In this document: positions 59,738 to 64,000 of the stretch, piece by piece
How the letters are laid out: each line of letters begins with the position of its first letter
Position numbering within the stretch: the first letter of the stretch is position 1
NCBI GenBank assembly: GCA_963807735.1
Contig: CAWEDI010000052.1
Span: 62,001 to 126,000 of the forward strand
Direction of reading: 5' to 3'
Length of the DNA: 64,000 nucleotides
DNA from: Roseiarcus sp963807735
Lineage (GTDB): Bacteria; Pseudomonadota; Alphaproteobacteria; Rhizobiales; Beijerinckiaceae
Notes under the pieces: generated by a model
Told to the model about the DNA's origin: nothing
The model's input: only the letters and a program-made list of their open reading frames with translations
Database searches by the model: none
Position numbers and translations under genes: made by a program

Positions 59738-59797
59738 CGCCAATCAAGGACCATCGACCTATTCCCCCATAGATAATCGCATCGCGTAGGAGGTCAC

Positions 59798-60676
59798 ATG
59801 AACAGAGCGGATTTGAATTGGACATCGATTATGGCCGGAGGAGAGCAGAATATGGACTCGACGCAGTACTTCACCCTCGACGATCAAGCTGAGAGTGAAT
59901 TGAAAGAAAATGCAGTAGCGACCTTTTCGGAAACGCGCGTCCTTGCCGAGCATGGACACAAGGTCGCGCAGTTCTGTATGGGCGAAGCGTGCTTGCGCGG
60001 TTGGGGAACCGAGCAAGACTACATCGAAGCCGCCAAATGGTATCGAAAATCCGCTATCCAGGGCCACGCCGCAGCGCAGGCGATGCTCGGTACAATGTAT
60101 CTATCTGGCGAGGGTGCTGAGCAAGACAATGCCCAGGCACTCCTTTGGCTGAAGAGGGCCGTCAGTCAGGGAGATGCACTCGCTCAGCATGGGCTTGCTC
60201 GAATGTATTTGATGGGCGCTGGTGTCGCCGTCGACCGCAGACGCGGGCTGCGCTTACTTCGTCGCGCAGCCGAGAATGGTCTTGATGAAGCACAATATGA
60301 GGTCGGCATGGCCTACGCCGAGGGCGCGTTGGTACCCGTAGATGTTGACCGTGCGTCTCATTGGTTCGGTCTTGGCGCCGCCCAAGCACATGAAGGCTGC
60401 CAGCTTCAGCTCTATGTCATGCAATCAATGGGCCTGAAGATCCCCGAGAATGCGAATTTAGGTCGGTGGACCGCGCCCGATACCGAAGAGCCGGACTCTC
60501 AGGCACCGCTACCTTCTGATGAGATAGAAGAGCCGGGGGACGACGACGAGCGTACCGTGCCCGACGAGTATGCAGCCCAACTTTTCACGATCCTCGATAA
60601 CTACAAAGCGGCTGCCGAGGCAGCGGATAAGCAAGGATCCCTGCCAGGACAAACGACCGGACAGGGCTCGACATGA
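59798..60676 (+). CDS. Sel1-repeat protein A
   Basis: A 292-residue protein with about four Sel1-like repeats between residues 50 and 205 (AQFCMGEACLRGWGTEQDYI, then AAKWYRKSAIQGHAAAQAML, LARMYLMGAGVAVDRRRGLR and VGMAYAEGALVPVDVDRASH). Sel1 repeats form helical solenoids that mediate protein contacts in signalling or host interaction. The C-terminal 90 residues are acidic and disordered. No signal peptide is seen. The ATG at 59798 has AGGAGG at good spacing. The IS1182 element lies 60 bases upstream and may have cut off its promoter in repeat R2. Confidence 0.85.
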   Translation: MNRADLNWTSIMAGGEQNMDSTQYFTLDDQAESELKENAVATFSETRVLAEHGHKVAQFCMGEACLRGWGTEQDYIEAAKWYRKSAIQGHAAAQAMLGTMYLSGEGAEQDNAQALLWLKRAVSQGDALAQHGLARMYLMGAGVAVDRRRGLRLLRRAAENGLDEAQYEVGMAYAEGALVPVDVDRASHWFGLGAAQAHEGCQLQLYVMQSMGLKIPENANLGRWTAPDTEEPDSQAPLPSDEIEEPGDDDERTVPDEYAAQLFTILDNYKAAAEAADKQGSLPGQTTGQGST

Positions 60677-60879
60677 ACTACCAGGGTGCGAATCTGCTTT
60701 GAAACGGTGGTTTTGCTTGCAGAAACGGCATATGGGCGCGGAGAGGCGGCGGGTGCGAGCTGGCATGCGAACAAACCCGTTGTCGGCGCGCTGAAAGTAG
60801 CCCTCCCTCGCCGAGCCCGAATCATTTGCCGCCGAATCGGCGCTGGCGCGCACGAAGGGGAACAGGCGTTGATCGCGGC

Positions 60880-61600
60880 GCAAGAAGCTGCACATCGCCG
60901 ATCGCACTACCTTTACCGAGCATCTGCCGCGCGAGCGCGTCGCGCGCGATCCGCCGACGGCCGTAGTATTCGCAGGCCGTCGGCGGATCGCGCACGTTGG
61001 GCGAGGAAGTGACGCGGACGATGGAGAGCAACCCGCGCGCCGTGAGAGTGATCGAAACCGTGCGGAGAAGTTCACCTGCCGGGACTGCGAGACATCAGCC
61101 AGACGCCGGCGCCGTATCATCCGATTCAAGAGGCTTGGGCAGACCGACCCTATTGGCGATGATCGCGTTTACGAAGTTCGGTCAGCACCGGCTGCTGAGC
61201 CGGCAGGCCGAGCGCTACGCGCCCGAGATGGGACCGACACCGAGCGACATTGGACCCAAGTCCAAGGTCCGCGACGACCGCCATTCAGCGACGTCCGACG
61301 GCCGGCCGCAATTTTCCGCTACTCGCGCGATCAACGAGGCGAACGTCCCCATGCGCATCTAGCGAACGACGCCGGCTCGCCGTATCGCCATCGAGGTCAC
61401 TGCCGGCGTCGCCGAGCTATTTGCGATCGAGCGCGGCATCAACAACAAGAGACCGCCCCATAGCCTCGTGGTGCTACGGACGGGGAGCTCGCCGCCGATT
61501 GACAATCTTCGCGCCCCAATGAGTGCAGCTCCGACGCGGGCACGGTATGGTCAGGGCGATCAACTACACGCGGAACGGATCGAAGCCTAGCAACTCTATG
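60880..61600 (+). pseudogene. IS66 family transposase (TnpC) remnant
   Basis: Pieces in several plus-strand frames match TnpC in order: TEHLPRERVARDPPTA, then VTRTMESNPRAVRVIETVR and EKFTCRDCE, then AMIAFTKFGQHRLLSRQAER, then ELFAIERGINNKRPP, and finally MVRAINYTRNGSK. Frameshifts and deletions break every domain, so it is inactive. It separates the two Sel1 genes. Confidence 0.8.
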
Positions 61601-61829
61601 ACTCACTCCGTGTGAGTATTGCGCCTCGGCTTTTTGCATGATTCTCTTATCGATATCGCTGCAAAGATGCGGATGCGACGATTAGCCGATCTTTGTGGGT
61701 TGCTACCCGATTTCGTGGACTGGCAGTTAAGCTAATCCTTTTTTTCAAATCGCTGCTGCCTCGCGGGCAATCATTTCGCTGAGACACCGGAACCTGCGGA
61801 CTGCTCCGAAACGTAGGAGACTTTCTCGC

Positions 61830-62012
61830 AACTTAAAAAATTATTTTGAGCCGCCAGCGAACAGTGGTGACCAACCACGGCCCTTTGGTATCAATTGAAC
61901 GATAGTCTGGCTACGCAGCGGCTCTTGCAAACACAGGCGCAATAATCAAATGTGTAACCATGAGTGCAATTGAGAAAGCCGCTACGGCTTTCATGGTTGA
62001 ACTCGACATCAG
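61830..62012 (+). repeat. repeat R, copy 3 (partial)
   Basis: Related to the right half of copies 1 and 2: AAAAAATTATTTT, GCGAACAGTGGTGACCAACC, GGCTCTTGCAAA, GCCGCTACGGCTTTCA and GAACTCGACA align in order. It ends about 100 bases before the Sel1 gene at 62116. Confidence 0.65.
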
Positions 62013-62115
62013 GAATCAACCTTTTCGTCAGACACCTGACCGCTAAGCGCCCGGGTCTGACGACGTTGCGCTCAACAAATATGGACGTCTAGGTTGATCA
62101 CTACAGGAGTAAGGC

Positions 62116-62955
62116 ATGGAACGGAATGATCATATGACGAGTTTCAGAGCGGCGTCATTCGCTCTGCGAGAAGGCAATTACCCTGTTGCGCTAAGCATTT
62201 TACGCTCTTGCGCGGAAGAGGGGCACCCCCCTTCACAATGCATTTTTGGCTTGATGTTCGGTCGCGGACTTGGTGTCTCTGTAAACCCCACCCTAGCACT
62301 CGAGTGGTATCACAGGTCCGCCGCCCAAGGTTATGCCGACGCGTATGTTGCAATCGGCCGCAGTTACGATCGCGGCGAGGGCGTTCCCCAGAGTTTTGGT
62401 GAAGCCGTGTCGTGGTTTCAAAAAGCGGCTGATGCTGGATTCGCGGATGGACAATTCGAGCTGGGACAAATGTATGAGGTGGGCACCGGCGTACTAACGG
62501 ACTTTGAGAAATCCTTTTATTGGTATGGCAAAGCCGCCGCCCAGGGGTTGGCCGCCGCCCAGCATCGGCTCGGCGCAGCATACACAGAGGGCATAGGCAC
62601 CGAGCCAGACAACAGACTTGCGTTTCACTGGTTCGAAAAAGCCGCAGAGCAGGGTCACGCCGACGCGCAGGGGTTACTTGGTACGATGTACGCGACAGGT
62701 AGCGGTGTTCAACAGGATGACAGGTTAGCCCGCAAATGGTTGCGTCTGGCGTCTGATCAAGGGGTTGCGAACGCGCAGTTCATCTACGATCTCCACTATC
62801 CCGATCCCGTGAACGGTCCGCGGCTTCCGCCGGGTGTTGTTCCGGGCGTCGTGAAGCTTATGCAGAGGCTGGAGCGGGACGAGCAATCATCATCACCGCA
62901 AGACCGTCATCAGCGTAGGGCGGCTCAACGACGAAACAGACGGTATCATCGCTGA
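62116..62955 (+). CDS. Sel1-repeat protein B
   Basis: A 279-residue protein with about six Sel1-like repeats over residues 25-240 (FGLMFGRGLGVSVNPTLALE, YVAIGRSYDRGEGVPQSFGE, LGQMYEVGTGVLTDFEKSFY, LGAAYTEGIGTEPDNRLAFH and LGTMYATGSGVQQDDRLARK). The C-terminus is basic (HQRRAAQRRNRRYHR). No signal peptide is visible. ATG 62116 has AGGAG six bases upstream. It is a distant paralogue of the protein at 59798; both sit downstream of repeat R copies, suggesting common control. Function is likely protein-protein interaction. Confidence 0.87.
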   Translation: MERNDHMTSFRAASFALREGNYPVALSILRSCAEEGHPPSQCIFGLMFGRGLGVSVNPTLALEWYHRSAAQGYADAYVAIGRSYDRGEGVPQSFGEAVSWFQKAADAGFADGQFELGQMYEVGTGVLTDFEKSFYWYGKAAAQGLAAAQHRLGAAYTEGIGTEPDNRLAFHWFEKAAEQGHADAQGLLGTMYATGSGVQQDDRLARKWLRLASDQGVANAQFIYDLHYPDPVNGPRLPPGVVPGVVKLMQRLERDEQSSSPQDRHQRRAAQRRNRRYHR

Positions 62956-63058
62956 GGACACACTTCGGCGTTGGCATTTCGCGCGCGAGGTCACTTGCGC
63001 AAATGAGGCGTTCGCCGTCCCTATTTATCTCGATAGCGGACTATCAAGTGCCGAGCAA

Positions 63059-63478
63059 TCAACTCTTCAGAGTGGGTCGCGCGTCGCGCGCGTTGCCATT
63101 CTGCGAGATGATGGCGTTGATGCGCTCCGGGCGCCGCGACGCCAATCGGACGCCCGTCGGCGCCCCGTAGTCGAAAACGTACAAGGCGAAGCGGCGCAAA
63201 GCGGCGACTTCCGTAAATCTGTCGATGACCCGCGCGACGCTGTCAAACGTGTAGGCGAGCGCCGCGCGATTCGGCATGTCGGATTGACCAAAGCCCTCAA
63301 GATCGGGCGCGACGACGCGGAAACGATCGCAGAGCAAAGGGATCAGATCTCGAAACATATGGCTGGCGCTTGGAAAGCCATACAGCAGCAGGAGCGCCAG
63401 CGCGTCTTTCTCCCCGGCCTCGCGATAGAAGACGTTGAGACCATCGACGCTCGCCTTCTTGAAGCTTACGTTGCTCAC
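63059..63478 (-). pseudogene. alpha/beta hydrolase, C-terminally truncated
   Basis: About 140 residues match the N-terminal half of a haloalkane dehalogenase/epoxide hydrolase-like alpha/beta hydrolase: VDGLNVFYREAG, LLLLYGFPSASHMFRDLIPL (oxyanion HG-type loop altered to YG), RVVAPDLEGFGQSDMP and YVFDYGAPTGVRLASRRPER with the nucleophile Asp. After ISQNGNA the frame runs into unrelated sequence and stops at 63059, so the lid and the rest of the fold are gone. The GTG at 63478 follows an AAAGGGAG sequence; the frame extends to 63541. Confidence 0.7.
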
Positions 63479-64000
63479 CTCCCTTTGGTCTATTTGCCCG
63501 GAAGCTCGGCCACGCGAGTAGCGGTGATAAGCGACGAGCAATCCAACTTTGAGGTCGTACTTCCGATCTCAGAGAAGACCCTGCCCGTGATTAAGGTATT
63601 CGCTCAGCACGGGATGCTTCGATTGGATGCTCGATCAGCGAGGCTTGCGCGCCAGTGCGGAACGGTCCCTTGCCGTCTAAGTGTATCCGAGCGTCAGAAC
63701 GCCAAAAACAGGCGGCAGTTGCCGTGCCAGCCTCAGGTCCGCTGCTCCGGCAAGTGGGCGCCGCCGATGGCTGCTGTAGGCCCAGGACTACTCCCTCGTT
63801 CTGGGCAGTTCGGCGGAGACAGCGGGCGCGCGACATGGACCTCAACGCCGACATACGGCGATCCTCTTCTTCCCGCGCGATCGCCGAGTTGAACATGCGC
63901 TGGCATGGTTATGCCAAAGTTGTCGAACGCCTCGCCGGCCCTCCTGCTGTCCGAGCGGATGAGCGGATGAGCTGTCGTCCTGGAAATGGACCGCGCTCAC
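63479..64000. other. right edge of window, nothing recognised
   Basis: About 520 bases without a convincing gene on either strand; frames here lack family resemblance. The accessory region evidently continues beyond the window. Confidence 0.45.

Larger units (their letters stand above)
60677..62115. other. 1.4-kb non-coding stretch: IS66 remnant and repeat R3
   Basis: It holds no intact gene. The first kilobase carries decayed IS66 transposase pieces (listed separately), followed by about 170 bases with nothing recognised, repeat R3 (61830-62012) and the leader of the second Sel1 gene. Confidence 0.6.

Noticed and set aside
59699..59760. Target site duplication flanking IS1182
   Set aside because: Short similar stretches on both sides (GTCGTCCAA versus GTCGCCAA) are not exact copies, so no duplication is claimed.
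61640..61700. Possible third copy of repeat D after the IS66 relic
   Set aside because: Similarity to sequence near 52130 (TTCTC..TCGATA.CGC) is too short and weak to call.
63284..63892. 202-codon plus-strand ORF at the right edge
   Set aside because: Its first part is antisense to the alpha/beta hydrolase fragment and the rest has no recognisable content.

Overview
The window reads as a GC-rich alphaproteobacterial chromosome, probably of the order Hyphomicrobiales. This is inferred from the compact lipid A/Kdo gene order (cysQ, DUF4170, DUF374 acyltransferase, waaA, lpxK), a PepSY gene followed by a PhoP/FeuP-PhoQ/FeuQ-like two-component pair, DUF721 next to mutY, and a circularly permuted ATP-grasp/alpha-E/transglutaminase operon. 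I see no rRNA, tRNA or CRISPR array.

Region 1 (1 to about 39 kb) is ordinary, dense core genome. It holds glyS; the lipopolysaccharide block cysQ to lpxK with overlapping stop/start codons; two paralogous small exported/membrane proteins, each preceded by a CRP-type palindrome and followed by a Crp/Fnr regulator gene; DedA; an HtrA-type protease; a peroxiredoxin with a divergent LysR regulator; an omega-aminotransferase with a divergent PuuR-like regulator and a large operator-like dyad; a CDF metal exporter; a surface-glycan cluster (GT9, FkbM-type methyltransferase, 941-residue GT4 fusion); a secreted trypsin-like protease; PepSY/response regulator/histidine kinase; SDR; VOC; mutY; DUF721; dapF; a WcbI-like and an AlgX/AlgJ-like protein back to back; an orphan modA; the ATP-grasp/alpha-E/transglutaminase operon; and a PLP dehydratase.

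Region 2 (39.2 to 44.8 kb) is a family 2 glycosyltransferase gene split by a complete 4,080-bp IS1595-type element. The element has 26-bp perfect terminal inverted repeats, an 8-bp target duplication (GACTATCC) and passenger genes (DUF3892, DUF6471, a two-helix membrane protein and others). Removing the element plus one target copy restores the glycosyltransferase frame. The same gene also lacks its 3' end, which abuts an IS5-type transposase remnant.

Region 3 (about 44.7 kb to the end) is an accessory island: lower in GC, gene-poor and full of broken genes. It carries a candidate replication module (HTH protein, HUH-type Rep-like protein, an unknown 428-residue protein, and a DUF927 helicase preceded by three iteron-like repeats). 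It also has a UvrD-type helicase lacking its N-terminus, a decayed cyclase gene, IS5 and IS66 remnants, an intact IS1182 element with about 40-bp inverted repeats, two Sel1-repeat genes, a truncated alpha/beta hydrolase, and two families of diverged direct repeats. One repeat is a ~350-bp unit in three copies upstream of cargo genes; the other is a second copy of the helicase-gene 3' end. The island runs off the right edge and no integrase is visible.
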